Program-made: the position numbers and the translations under genes
In this document: one piece after another, positions 41,622 to 50,280 of the stretch
Layout: every line of letters starts with the position of its first letter
Numbering within the stretch: the stretch's first letter is position 1
The notes under the pieces: model-generated
Databases searched by the model: none
What the model was told of the DNA's origin: nothing
What the model saw: only the letters and a program-made list of their open reading frames with translations
Source: Candidatus Saccharimonadota bacterium
GTDB taxonomy: Bacteria; Patescibacteriota; Saccharimonadia; Saccharimonadales; 2-12-FULL-41-12
Length of the DNA: 50,443 nt
Assembly: GCA_016219345.1 (NCBI GenBank)
Contig: JACRNE010000007.1
Coordinates: 1-50,443, forward strand
Reading direction: 5' to 3'

Positions 41622-43215
41622 ATGAGGAGAACAAGATACGGAATTTTTAAACTTAGAAATACAAAAAATCGATTGTTTTACTTTGGCGGAGTAATCATAG
41701 CTGCACTTGTTTGTGCTTTTGTCTTGTGGCAAGTAGTCATTACCAGGCCAGTCAAGGTTGACTGGCTCAATCAATCAGATTGGATGCATTTTACTGGAGC
41801 AGAAAAGGTTGAGAATGGAGTTAAAATCAGCCCAACGGGAAGAGTTATAAATCACCGTGATACGTCTACAGCCCAACCCAATCCACCAGTCAACATACGA
41901 GGATCTCATCTAAAAGTGTCTGGTGACTTCCAGATTGATATGGAGTTATCGGGGGCAAATAACGAAGCAACTGTGCAATTTTATGGAAAAGTACCAGTAA
42001 TATATGACGAATGGCGACAGGAGCGCCCCAGCATAAGGCTCATCGTAAAAAACGATGGTTTATATGCGGCGATATGGGATGGTACTTCAGCAACTTCTAT
42101 GGATGAGAGATTCTACGCAATAGATATAAAAAATGAAGCCAGCATTACCCTTGCGCGCAGTAAAGGTAACTTTATCATGAAAGCCGGAGGACGAAACTTA
42201 GGCATTATGCCAGATCACAATATATTCGCTGATAACACTGTGTGGTTTGGGGCGGATGCTAAAAGTGGTACAGAAGGATGGACGCTAACTTCTCTAACAG
42301 CAAAAAGTTCTAAAAAAACGCCTTTGGAGCTTGTAAGCGCTCCTAGTCTCATTGGCAACCGGGATGATCCAAATACTCTTCATAATCTTTCAGTGAAAAA
42401 TTCCAGAAAATTACCTATTGGCGCAGCGGTGTCAATCGGACCCTTGCTTACAGATAACCAGTACAGAAATACCGCACTCAGTCAGTTCAGTATGATAACG
42501 CCTGAGAATAGTTTTAAGCCACAGGTTATACACCCTCGGGAAGATCTTTACCTCTTTAAGGACTCGGATACTTTAGTGGAGGCTGCTGAAAAAAATCAAA
42601 TGATTGTTCATGGCCACTCGCTTGTTATGGGTAAAGCCAATCCCGAATGGATGCAAAAAAGTCCAGAAGAGAAACGCAAACAAATAATGATTGATCATGT
42701 TAGTGCGATCGTAGGTCATTACAAAGGCAGAGTAGCTCAATGGGACGTTGTGAATGAACCATTGTCGGAAGATGATGTGGATTATGAGGGTGGTCTTAAG
42801 GGAATGCGAAAACAAATGTGGTTTGATGCTATGGGCGAGGAATATATTGATATTGCTTTCAGTGGGGTTTGAATCTCATGTTTACCACACTCCTGCAGAT
42901 ACCATTAATGCAGCCCAGCTAAAGCAACACATTCAAATCCTAGCTTCACTGGGAATTGTCTCTAGGATTTCAGAGATAGATGTTCTTGGCGACGATCCAG
43001 CTCTACAAGCAAAACAATACGCTGAAGTTATGCAAGTTTGTCTTAGTGAGCCATCATGCAAATCGTATGGAATATGGGGAATTACAGATCTTTATGGATC
43101 CACAACGCTTTCAGATAGATATCCAGTAATTCTTGGTGATAGCTTGTTATGGGACAGTAACTACAAGCCTAAGCCAGCACTGAAGAGCTTGCAGTCTTTA
43201 CTGGCTCGACCTTAA
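41622..43215 (+). pseudogene. Membrane-anchored GH10 xylanase, broken by an internal out-of-frame deletion
   Basis: The first part (41622-42860) has an N-terminal membrane helix (LFYFGGVIIAALVCAFVLWQVVI), a lectin-like beta domain (residues about 50-235) and the start of a GH10 barrel with acid/base Glu379 in WDVVNEPL. At about 42858-42862 it jumps frame into GFESHVYHTPADTINAAQLKQHIQ and on to the nucleophile Glu of SRISEIDV and the end of the barrel. In the family, about 45-50 residues lie between YIDIAF and VGFxSH; these are missing. Frame and length both change, so no full protein can be made from the sequence as given. Confidence 0.88.
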
Positions 43216-43604
43216 ATAGTCTTATTATTTTTCAATTCTGAGAGGATTTCGTTGATCACTCCTGTAATATCCTCCATGTCGTAGTCACTCTTGATTAAAT
43301 ATCTGGCGGCGCCTTTGCTTATGGCTAGCTCAGCGTCTTCTTTATCCGCCAAGTTAGTTAGCATCACTACGATAAAATCTTTTGTTTCGGGATCTTGCTT
43401 TAACTTATCGAGAGCCTGCAGGCCATTTAAGCGAGGCATCATAATATCAAGCAGAATTAAATCCGGCTTAAATACTTTAGCTTTCTCATAACCCTCCTGG
43501 CCGTCGGCAGCAAGCTCGACAATAAAATCCCCATGCGCAAGAAAACGCTGGTACATTCTAGCCATTAGCTCATCATCTTCAACTAAAAGTATTTTGGCGC
43601 TCAT
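43212..43604 (-). CDS. CheY-like response regulator
   Basis: A single receiver domain of 130 aa: VEDD with Asp10 and Asp11, phosphoacceptor Asp53 in LILLDIMMPRLNG, Thr83 in VVMLTNL and Lys105 in RYLIKSD. No output domain. It lies 3 bp after the histidine kinase and probably is its partner. Confidence 0.95.
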   Translation of the reverse strand: MSAKILLVEDDELMARMYQRFLAHGDFIVELAADGQEGYEKAKVFKPDLILLDIMMPRLNGLQALDKLKQDPETKDFIVVMLTNLADKEDAELAISKGAARYLIKSDYDMEDITGVINEILSELKNNKTI

Positions 43605-43607
43605 TAC

Positions 43608-45152
43608 CTACTTATTATTTTGAGACATTTGCACTTCCGTAGCAATAGGAATTGTGACGCTAAATGTAGATCCTTTACCGACTTCTGATTTCTCGAGGGA
43701 GACATCACCGCCCATATCCCGAGCCATCATCTGTGAAATATACAGACCTAATCCGGTTCCGCGGCTTCTATCCCTAGTTAGAATATTTGACTGGGCTTGC
43801 TGAAATTTTCTGAAGAGTAGGGGCCTGGTCTCCTCGGGAATACCTTCTCCGCTATCCACCACATAGACTTTTATCTGTTTCTCGAGTTTCTCAAAGGAAA
43901 TGCTAATTCCACCCTCAGTAGTAAACTTAATACCGTTACCAACAAGATTGGTTAGGATTTCACGCACCCTGTCTTTGTCTGCGTAAACTTTAGGCAGGAC
44001 TTCAGCAGGAGGACTGATTAAAAGCTGCAGCTTCTTTCTGGAACTTGTAACGTCATACTCCTTAACAACGTTCTGACACAACTCAACAATATCGAAAGCT
44101 TCTCTTTTATATTGTATTTTGCCTTGCTCTAAACGAGACATATCCAAAAAGTCGTTTACGATATCGATTAATCTCACGCTGGCATCATGAATATCAGCAA
44201 TAATCTCTTCTACATCTGGATTATTTAGGTCGTCTTTTATGTATGACTGTATCAAAGATGTATTGCCACGAATGGCGGTTAGAGGTGTTCTAAGCTCGTG
44301 TGAAGCGATCGAGAAGAACTCATCCCGTGAGCGCTCCATAACTTTTTGCTCGGTTATGTCTTCTAGTAAAAGTACTGAACCCAACACTAGGTCCGTAGAC
44401 TTATTTATTATCGGTGTAACGTGAATATTAAGATGTAAAAGCTTATATGAAACGTCGTTTAGAATAATGTTTTGGCGCTCATCCCTTGACCTGTTGAGCT
44501 CTTTTTCTAGGTCTATCTTTTCACTAAGTGCGCTTTTAATAAAATTGAAGTCGATATTGGCTTCGCGCTCAACATTACCGAATGATTGGCCAGCTGGATA
44601 GGATGCTTTTGTTCCGAGAGTTAAGATGTCTTCCGCAGCTTTATTAATTAAAAGAAGTTTATTATCAGGACCGGTCATAATATAGCCGATTGATAGACCA
44701 TCGATAGAAGCTCTCAGCCGGGCCTCTTCGTTCTTAAGCTCCCGCTCAATCATTTTCCTCTCTGTAATATCCTCAACTATCAGGAGCAGTCTAGTTTGCC
44801 CAGGAATGCCTCTATCTTGTATGGGGATGCCTCTGTAGTGCCTTATGGTTTTTTTATTCGCAAGGTGAGAGGCGTATTCCACTTCCGTTTCGAACGCCTG
44901 GCCGGCGATACCCTTAACAAAAAGTTTGTCGAGACCAACGTTTTTATAGCTTTCGAGGTTTAGCGCGTTTAAGCCAATGGCTTTTTCGGGTATATCACCA
45001 GAAAGCTCAGCCATTTTAGGATTAAATGAAGTAATAACCCCATCTTTATCTAGTGTGTATATGCCAAATGGGGAGCTAATAAACACATCCTCATAAAGCA
45101 GGTCAGACAGAGGACTAGATGATTTATCTTTTAAAAGCTTAGCTAGCTTCAT
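43608..45152 (-). CDS. Cytosolic PAS histidine kinase
   Basis: I start at ATG 45152 (MKLAKLLKD), 14 bp inside the preceding gene; a TTG further upstream also exists. Two PAS-type sensor domains (around residues 20-140 and 145-275) precede the H-box IASHELRTPL with His285 and the ATPase domain with N (NLVGNGIKF), G1 (DSGEGIP), F and G2 (GTGLGLYIS) boxes. No membrane helix, so it senses a cytosolic signal. It forms an operon with the metallo-hydrolase before it and the response regulator after it. Confidence 0.93.
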   Translation of the reverse strand: MKLAKLLKDKSSSPLSDLLYEDVFISSPFGIYTLDKDGVITSFNPKMAELSGDIPEKAIGLNALNLESYKNVGLDKLFVKGIAGQAFETEVEYASHLANKKTIRHYRGIPIQDRGIPGQTRLLLIVEDITERKMIERELKNEEARLRASIDGLSIGYIMTGPDNKLLLINKAAEDILTLGTKASYPAGQSFGNVEREANIDFNFIKSALSEKIDLEKELNRSRDERQNIILNDVSYKLLHLNIHVTPIINKSTDLVLGSVLLLEDITEQKVMERSRDEFFSIASHELRTPLTAIRGNTSLIQSYIKDDLNNPDVEEIIADIHDASVRLIDIVNDFLDMSRLEQGKIQYKREAFDIVELCQNVVKEYDVTSSRKKLQLLISPPAEVLPKVYADKDRVREILTNLVGNGIKFTTEGGISISFEKLEKQIKVYVVDSGEGIPEETRPLLFRKFQQAQSNILTRDRSRGTGLGLYISQMMARDMGGDVSLEKSEVGKGSTFSVTIPIATEVQMSQNNK

Positions 45153-45807
45153 ATGTTTGGCCAGGATCAAGTACGTGCACTTTGGTATTTGAACCTGCTA
45201 GGCTCGTGAAAAGTGAAGTATCAGCCTTGATAGGTGGCCAAGTGTCATAATGGATTGGAATTGTTACATCTGGCTTTAGGAAGTCTACGGCTAAGGCCGC
45301 AGCCTTCTCGTCCATAGTGTAATGCCCACCGATAGGCAAGAGCGCTACATCTATATCACCGAAGAGTTTAGGAATTAATTTCATGTCGCTAAACACGGAA
45401 GTATCACCTGATTGGTAGATAGTTTTTCCGTCGAGCTTTATTACATAGCCAGATGAAATTCCGCCGCCTGTACTGTGAATAGCCGGAGTGATACTAAACG
45501 ATATGCCTTCTTCACTATATGTACCACCAACATTTGCACCTACGGCTGTAATGCCAGCTTTCGTGACATCATCACGCACTGTGATTTCATGTACGGCGAA
45601 TAAGGTGGAGCCATCGCGTTTTGCTATATCGATAGCATCTTGACCAAAATGATCAAAATGATCGTGTGTTGCTAATATGTAGTCCACTTTTGGTATTTCT
45701 TCTATTTTGCGAGCAGCTTGCGGATTGTCGGTGATGTATGGGTCAACCAACACCGTCTTAGATCCTTCTATAAGGACAGCCGCATGTCCTAGTCTAGTAA
45801 TTTTCAT
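45139..45807 (-). CDS. Metallo-beta-lactamase-fold hydrolase (UPF0173-like)
   Basis: I use ATG 45807: a TATGAT box at 45817-45822 precedes it and the next upstream ATG would be inside the promoter. The product, about 222 aa, begins MKITRLGHAAVLIEG and has the metal motif THDHFDHFG, a second His in ITPAIHSTGG, the Asp of SGDTSVFSDM and the last His of IPIHYDTWP. Substrate unknown. First gene of the two-component operon. Confidence 0.9.
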   Translation of the reverse strand: MKITRLGHAAVLIEGSKTVLVDPYITDNPQAARKIEEIPKVDYILATHDHFDHFGQDAIDIAKRDGSTLFAVHEITVRDDVTKAGITAVGANVGGTYSEEGISFSITPAIHSTGGGISSGYVIKLDGKTIYQSGDTSVFSDMKLIPKLFGDIDVALLPIGGHYTMDEKAAALAVDFLKPDVTIPIHYDTWPPIKADTSLFTSLAGSNTKVHVLDPGQTYEAS

Positions 45808-45897
45808 AACAGAGCAATCATAATCCTTATGGTATTTACTTGTCAATCAGATAAACAATGGTGTTACAATAAATTTGTAAATAACTAGGAGTAAAGT

Positions 45898-46089
45898 ATG
45901 AAAGATTGGAAATATCTACTAATCGGAACAATCATTAGTTGGTGCGTAGGCTTTTTGGGCGCCGACAGAATTTACAAAGGCGAAGTGGGCTTGGGCATAC
46001 TGAAGCTAGTTACATTTGGTGGCCTAGGTATCTGGTGGCTAGTGGATGCTTTAATCTGGACAAACAGCCTTGGTAAGGCAAAGTTCTAG
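45898..46089 (+). CDS. TM2 domain protein
   Basis: The 63-aa protein is one TM2 domain: WKYLLIGTIISWCVGFLGADRIYKG, a Gly-turn, and LVTFGGLGIWWLVDALIW. Unlike most genes nearby it has a regular leader, with TACAAT about 25 bases upstream and AGGAG before the ATG. TM2 proteins often stand near surface systems; function unknown. Its last 20 bases overlap the sortase frame. Confidence 0.85.
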   Translation: MKDWKYLLIGTIISWCVGFLGADRIYKGEVGLGILKLVTFGGLGIWWLVDALIWTNSLGKAKF

Positions 46090-46498
46090 CAACGAAGTAA
46101 TCCCAAAAGAAAACAGGCTAATATTGCCCTCAGCTAAAGTTGATACTGAAGTAGTAGAAGGCTCTAGCATATCAGTTATAAATAACGGTAATGTCTGGCG
46201 CCGCCCAGCTACTAGCAATAACCCAGAAAGTGGGAACATGGTTATAGTAGGGCACAACTATACTTACCGCGACCCAACACCACCACTTTATGGGTTAAAT
46301 GATTCGAACGTAGGTGATGAGATTAAACTTTACTGGCAAGGCAAAAGTTATAAATATAAAATTGTATCGAAACAAATCGTTAGTCCCTCAGCTGTTGAGA
46401 TAGAAGACCCTACCGAGAAACCAACTTTAACAATTTACACCTGTTATCCATTATTTATTGCTAACCAGCGCCTTGTGGTGCAAGCGGAGCTACAATGA
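46070..46498 (+). CDS. Sortase without its N-terminal membrane helix
   Basis: The catalytic domain is complete: ILPSAKVDTEVVEG, the catalytic His in NMVIVGHNYTYRD, the Cys in LTIYTCYPL and the Arg in NQRLVVQAEL. Sortases cut LPxTG-like motifs and join proteins to the envelope outside. The usual N-terminal membrane helix is absent, and the only possible start is TTG 46070, inside the TM2 gene. A deletion joining the two genes is possible. A 32-aa membrane protein is coupled at the 3' end, and the likely substrate follows. Confidence 0.82.
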   Translation: MVRQSSSNEVIPKENRLILPSAKVDTEVVEGSSISVINNGNVWRRPATSNNPESGNMVIVGHNYTYRDPTPPLYGLNDSNVGDEIKLYWQGKSYKYKIVSKQIVSPSAVEIEDPTEKPTLTIYTCYPLFIANQRLVVQAELQ

Positions 46499-46593
46499 AT
46501 GAAACGCTAAGAACAATCCTTTTGCTGATTTTATTGGTCGCTGGGCTGGCTATTGTTATTTACGTCAATGGTCAGAACGTATCTGTAGGCTAA
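46495..46593 (+). CDS. 32-aa membrane peptide coupled to the sortase
   Basis: ATGA overlaps the sortase stop. The product is MNETLRTILLLILLVAGLAI then VIYVNGQNVSVG: one hydrophobic helix and a short polar tail. It may anchor or tune the sortase, which lacks its own helix; this is inference. Confidence 0.65.
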   Translation: MNETLRTILLLILLVAGLAIVIYVNGQNVSVG

Positions 46594-47504
46594 TTAGTTA
46601 AGCGTCTAGGCATTAGAGCAAATCCAGCTATTAGAAGGATTGCGCCAAAGGCTGCTACGAACTGGGTGTTGAATCCAGTATTAGCAAGCGCTGGGCCTGT
46701 CGTAGCAGGCTCGATTGACGGCTTGATCTGTGCGACTTCAGCCTGAGCAATAGGCACTGTCGGCCCGATAGGATCACTGATGTAGCCATTTTCGACTCCG
46801 TCAGAGTCACCAAGGCCACCATCAAAAATTGACCATTCTACAACTGTTCGTAGAAATCCAATTTCTTGGTTAGAGATAGTAATGTATGGGGAATAATCTA
46901 TGTATGTGTCACTAGTTGGGTCGTACTTAAGCGTAGTCCAGTTACTTGTATCCATTACGCGATCAAAAATAAGCTTTAGGTTCGCTGGGATCTGAGTTTC
47001 TACCCAGTCACAGCCTTCTTCAGTTTCTACTTTTGTATATTCAACACAATTGTTATTGCTCCTACCGAATCGACTGAAGGAATCGATCTCAATTACTTGG
47101 CTAGGGCAAGAAAGCTCTACTGAGAACATTCCAAGCGGGAATACTTTACCTTCAGGCTGACTTGGCAAAGTAGCCGGATCAACAGCTTTAAATTCATCAA
47201 TCTTCCATGGTGATGGGCAGATATAATCTCCGTCACAAGCTTCGCCTTCTACTTCAAGTGTGACGAAAGCACCTGGTGACTCAACATCGTTAGGATTAGT
47301 GATTGTAGCCACATCATTCTGATATGCATCGTCTGTGCCGTCGTAGTTGTTATCGCCGGAATTAGGCGTGCTGCTATCTTCCACAACATCTGCAACAGAA
47401 TCATCATCTACATCAGATAGAGCCGATGCTGGTGACGCAAACCCAAATACACCAAAAATTGATGCTAGAACTATTAAATATTTTAACTTTAATAAACTTT
47501 TCAT
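46590..47504 (-). CDS. LAxTG cell-surface protein, sortase substrate
   Basis: The start at ATG 47504 has GGGGAG 5 bases upstream. The protein has a signal peptide (MKSLLKLKYLIVLASIFGVF to ASPASA), an acidic Asp-rich segment (DVDDDSVADV, NNYDGTDDAYQ, which looks like Ca-binding thrombospondin repeats), a beta-rich domain with several Cys, a Pro/Thr linker and a C-terminal sorting signal: LANTG, a hydrophobic helix (VAAFGAILLIAGFALM), and Arg-Arg. It faces the sortase gene and should be its substrate; LAxTG suggests a class E-type motif. Confidence 0.85.
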   Translation of the reverse strand: MKSLLKLKYLIVLASIFGVFGFASPASALSDVDDDSVADVVEDSSTPNSGDNNYDGTDDAYQNDVATITNPNDVESPGAFVTLEVEGEACDGDYICPSPWKIDEFKAVDPATLPSQPEGKVFPLGMFSVELSCPSQVIEIDSFSRFGRSNNNCVEYTKVETEEGCDWVETQIPANLKLIFDRVMDTSNWTTLKYDPTSDTYIDYSPYITISNQEIGFLRTVVEWSIFDGGLGDSDGVENGYISDPIGPTVPIAQAEVAQIKPSIEPATTGPALANTGFNTQFVAAFGAILLIAGFALMPRRLTN

Positions 47505-47630
47505 AAAACTCCCCAAACACGATCTTAAGTGTTACAAATGATACTAACGCATTGATGTAAGCAATGCAAATTTATGATTTAGCATTAGCTTTTTTTGTTT
47601 TTTTCGAGTTATTATGTTATAGTATTATCA

Positions 47631-48116
47631 ATGAGCAAGAAAAATGGTGTTCCGGACAGGAACTTTGAATTCGTTGAGCAGCATAGCTGGCGAAAGGGTG
47701 AAGGAAAAATTGTGCTCGAAACTGGGGCTATAGGTGCGTGTACTGGGATTGCAACCTTCAGCCGAGCAACAAAGACAGGACATTTGTTGCATGAGCCACT
47801 TGTTGAAAGTACTGGTGATCTAGACAATTTCTTTAAATCAGTAGTTGAAAGTGCCGGAGACCCAAAGAAAATCAAAGTATGGGTTAGGGGTGCAGCATTT
47901 GATAGCAACGCGAATGATTATGACTATCATTACAACGAACATGTGGAAGCCGCTAGGCAACTGGTTGAGGAAAAAATAGCAGAGCTTGGCTTGGCCAAGA
48001 AACAGATTGATATAGAGTGGGCAGGGGAAGATGAGTCTATTGACATGTCAATAGACTGCCATAACGGAAAGTTTAGCGAAGAAACGACAACCTACACGGT
48101 AGAAGAAGATTTTTAG
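47631..48116 (+). CDS. CheD-like deamidase
   Basis: ATG 47631 is one base after the transcription start predicted from TATAGT (47618-47623), so the mRNA is leaderless. The 161-aa protein has Thr31, Cys37 (GAIGACTG) and His54 (GHLLHE). In T. maritima CheD the catalytic Thr21, Cys27 and His44 have the same spacing (6 and 17). CheD deamidates glutamines in chemoreceptors. No other chemotaxis gene is in the window, so the target is unknown. Family call rests on remembered spacing. Confidence 0.65.
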   Translation: MSKKNGVPDRNFEFVEQHSWRKGEGKIVLETGAIGACTGIATFSRATKTGHLLHEPLVESTGDLDNFFKSVVESAGDPKKIKVWVRGAAFDSNANDYDYHYNEHVEAARQLVEEKIAELGLAKKQIDIEWAGEDESIDMSIDCHNGKFSEETTTYTVEEDF

Positions 48117-48129
48117 TACTTATTTAGAC

Positions 48130-48621
48130 CTAGAGTTGAGAGTCTGGCACAACAACGGTTTCAAATAGTCCATCGTGTTCGCCGTGCTCTGGCTTCGTGT
48201 ATTCTGCCAAGCGGATTGACCGTGGCCTAATACAAAAACATTTGTATCCTCCAGCGTCAATCTTTGAAACAGGAGGAATAGAACTTTCACTAGTGGACTT
48301 CGTCACGGATAGTACGTGTCTGAACACTTCGTTAACTCTGCCTGGATCATGAACTTCTTCTGCTTTACCTGATGCTTGAACGGTTGTTTGGGTTTCTTGC
48401 TCATAAACAGATAGCGCAACCTCTGGATTATCTATAATATTCTGATATTTTGTAGTCTTTTCTTTAGTAATGAAATAAATGTTCAGATCCGCATCAACAT
48501 AAAAGTAAATTACGGCTGTCTGTGGACGGTTATCGGCACCGATTGTGGCGAGAACTGCAATCTGATTTTTATTTAAAAAATTTGTAATTTTTGGTTTTTC
48601 TTCTGAAAGTCTAAATGGCAT
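48130..48621 (-). CDS. Pyridoxamine 5'-phosphate oxidase-like flavin protein
   Basis: The split-barrel fold is recognisable: ITNFLNKNQIAVLATIGADNRPQTAVIYFYVD, IYFITKEKTTKYQNI, and VALSVYEQETQTTVQASGKAEEV. Such proteins bind FMN or F420 and reduce small molecules or haem; the substrate is not clear. 163 aa, typical. It lies tail to tail with the CheD-like gene, 13 bp apart. Confidence 0.85.
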   Translation of the reverse strand: MPFRLSEEKPKITNFLNKNQIAVLATIGADNRPQTAVIYFYVDADLNIYFITKEKTTKYQNIIDNPEVALSVYEQETQTTVQASGKAEEVHDPGRVNEVFRHVLSVTKSTSESSIPPVSKIDAGGYKCFCIRPRSIRLAEYTKPEHGEHDGLFETVVVPDSQL

Positions 48622-48712
48622 ATATCAAGAATAGCTAAGATGAGCATGAAAGACAAATTATGCTTCGGTCATTGAAGTAGCTGACCTAAAAAGATATTAT
48701 GCTATTTACGAT

Positions 48713-49393
48713 ATGACTGAAAAAATTAAAATTGGGCTACTAGGCAAGGGAAGGACCGGCAGCAAGGTTATCGAAGTTTATGGTGCGGAAAACATCATAG
48801 CTTTTGATCAAGAAAATCCACCGACTCTAGAAAAACTGAAGCAAGCTGATGTTCTTATATCTTTTCTCCCTGGTGAAGCAATTTTTGAATACATAGATGT
48901 CATAATTGAATCGAAGGTGCCTTTAGCTAGTGGAGGGACTGGATTCGTTTGGCCCAGTGACATAAATGACCGCCTAAAAAAGAATGGCATAACCTGGATT
49001 ACATCGTCTAACTTCGCCATTGGTATGAGCTTAGTTAAGGCCATGGTTGAACAGTTATCGAAAGCTGATGTTTTGTTTGATGAAACGGAATATAAACTGC
49101 ACGAAATTCATCATATATATAAGAAAGATCATCCAAGCGGGACTGGACTAACAATGGAAAAATGGCTTGGTCATAAAGTAAGTTTTTCTCACGAAAGAGA
49201 TGGCGATAATCCTGGCGAGCATAAATTAACCCTCGTCACACCATACGAAGAAATCAGCATTGAGCATAAATCACTGGACCGAAAAATCTTTGCAAACGGA
49301 GCAATTTGGGCTGCTAAACGCCTACTAAGAGGAGATTTAAAGCCTGGCCTCCATGAATTATCAGACCTCACAGCCAAGGAGATTGGACTATGA
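48713..49393 (+). CDS. dapB: 4-hydroxy-tetrahydrodipicolinate reductase
   Basis: DapB makes tetrahydrodipicolinate on the way to meso-diaminopimelate and lysine. It has the dinucleotide loop GLLGKGRTGSKV and the catalytic signature EIHHIYKKDHPSGTGL. At 226 aa it is shorter than the 250-270 aa norm. The stop overlaps the dapA start by 4 bp (ATGA), so the two are coupled although dapB comes first. Confidence 0.93.
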   Translation: MTEKIKIGLLGKGRTGSKVIEVYGAENIIAFDQENPPTLEKLKQADVLISFLPGEAIFEYIDVIIESKVPLASGGTGFVWPSDINDRLKKNGITWITSSNFAIGMSLVKAMVEQLSKADVLFDETEYKLHEIHHIYKKDHPSGTGLTMEKWLGHKVSFSHERDGDNPGEHKLTLVTPYEEISIEHKSLDRKIFANGAIWAAKRLLRGDLKPGLHELSDLTAKEIGL

Positions 49394-50280
49394 GCAAAGA
49401 TATAGATAAATACCAAGTTTGGACGGCAATTGTCACACCAATGAATCAGGACGGCAGCATAGACTACGCCAGTTTTGAAGGCCTCTTAAAAAAACAAAAT
49501 GAAGTTGGCAATGCTATAACAATACTTGGCAGTACCGGTGAAGCATTGAATATTGACCTGAGCGAGCGCAAAGAAATTTTAGATTTTGCAATTAGCCTAA
49601 GTCTAGGAGTCCCTTTGATGGTTGGGGTAGGGGGAATTAATCTAAACGAACAATCGCAGTGGATTGAATACCTAAACAAGCTGAATGCTGATGCCTATTT
49701 GCTTGTGGTGCCACTGTACGCAAAACCTGGTGTATATGGACAGTACGGTTGGTTCAAGCATTTATTAGATTTGGCTAATAAGCCCTGCATGCTTTATAAC
49801 GTACCAGGACGAACTGCTAAAAACCTCGAGATTGAAACTGTGAAAATGCTGGTTGATCATCCAAATTTCTGGGCAGTCAAAGAAGCTAGTGGATCAGAGA
49901 AAGACTTTGCAGCCTACGCTGCTGCTGCGCCCGGAAAGAAAATGATGAGCGGCGATGATTTGCTTTTGCCAGAGTTTGCCAAACTCGGGGCAGAAGGTGT
50001 TGTCTCCGTAGCCAGCAATGTCTGGCCTGAGGCAACCAAAGAATATGCTGCTCAGTGTATAAATGGAACTTTTAAAGATAAGGAAATTTGGGCGGAATCG
50101 ATTGAAGCTCTATTTAGTTCCAGCAATCCTATTCCAGCCAAAGCATTGTTAAAAGAGCAGGGGAAAATTAAATCATCCACTCTTCGTCTGCCTCTGAGCA
50201 TAGAAGACATGGGGGATGTTGAAATAGTTAAGAATGCTGATAAAAAAATTAATGAATGGTTTAACCAACAATCTGATTAA
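49390..50280 (+). CDS. dapA: 4-hydroxy-tetrahydrodipicolinate synthase
   Basis: A class I aldolase of 296 aa: GSTGEALNID, Tyr of MLYNVPGRTAKN and the Schiff-base Lys of FWAVKEASGS. The Arg of NVPGRT, which holds aspartate semialdehyde, separates it from the neuraminate lyase relatives. It condenses pyruvate and aspartate semialdehyde, the first step to diaminopimelate for peptidoglycan and lysine. The end overlaps the minus-strand gene that follows by 20 bp. Confidence 0.94.
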   Translation: MSKDIDKYQVWTAIVTPMNQDGSIDYASFEGLLKKQNEVGNAITILGSTGEALNIDLSERKEILDFAISLSLGVPLMVGVGGINLNEQSQWIEYLNKLNADAYLLVVPLYAKPGVYGQYGWFKHLLDLANKPCMLYNVPGRTAKNLEIETVKMLVDHPNFWAVKEASGSEKDFAAYAAAAPGKKMMSGDDLLLPEFAKLGAEGVVSVASNVWPEATKEYAAQCINGTFKDKEIWAESIEALFSSSNPIPAKALLKEQGKIKSSTLRLPLSIEDMGDVEIVKNADKKINEWFNQQSD

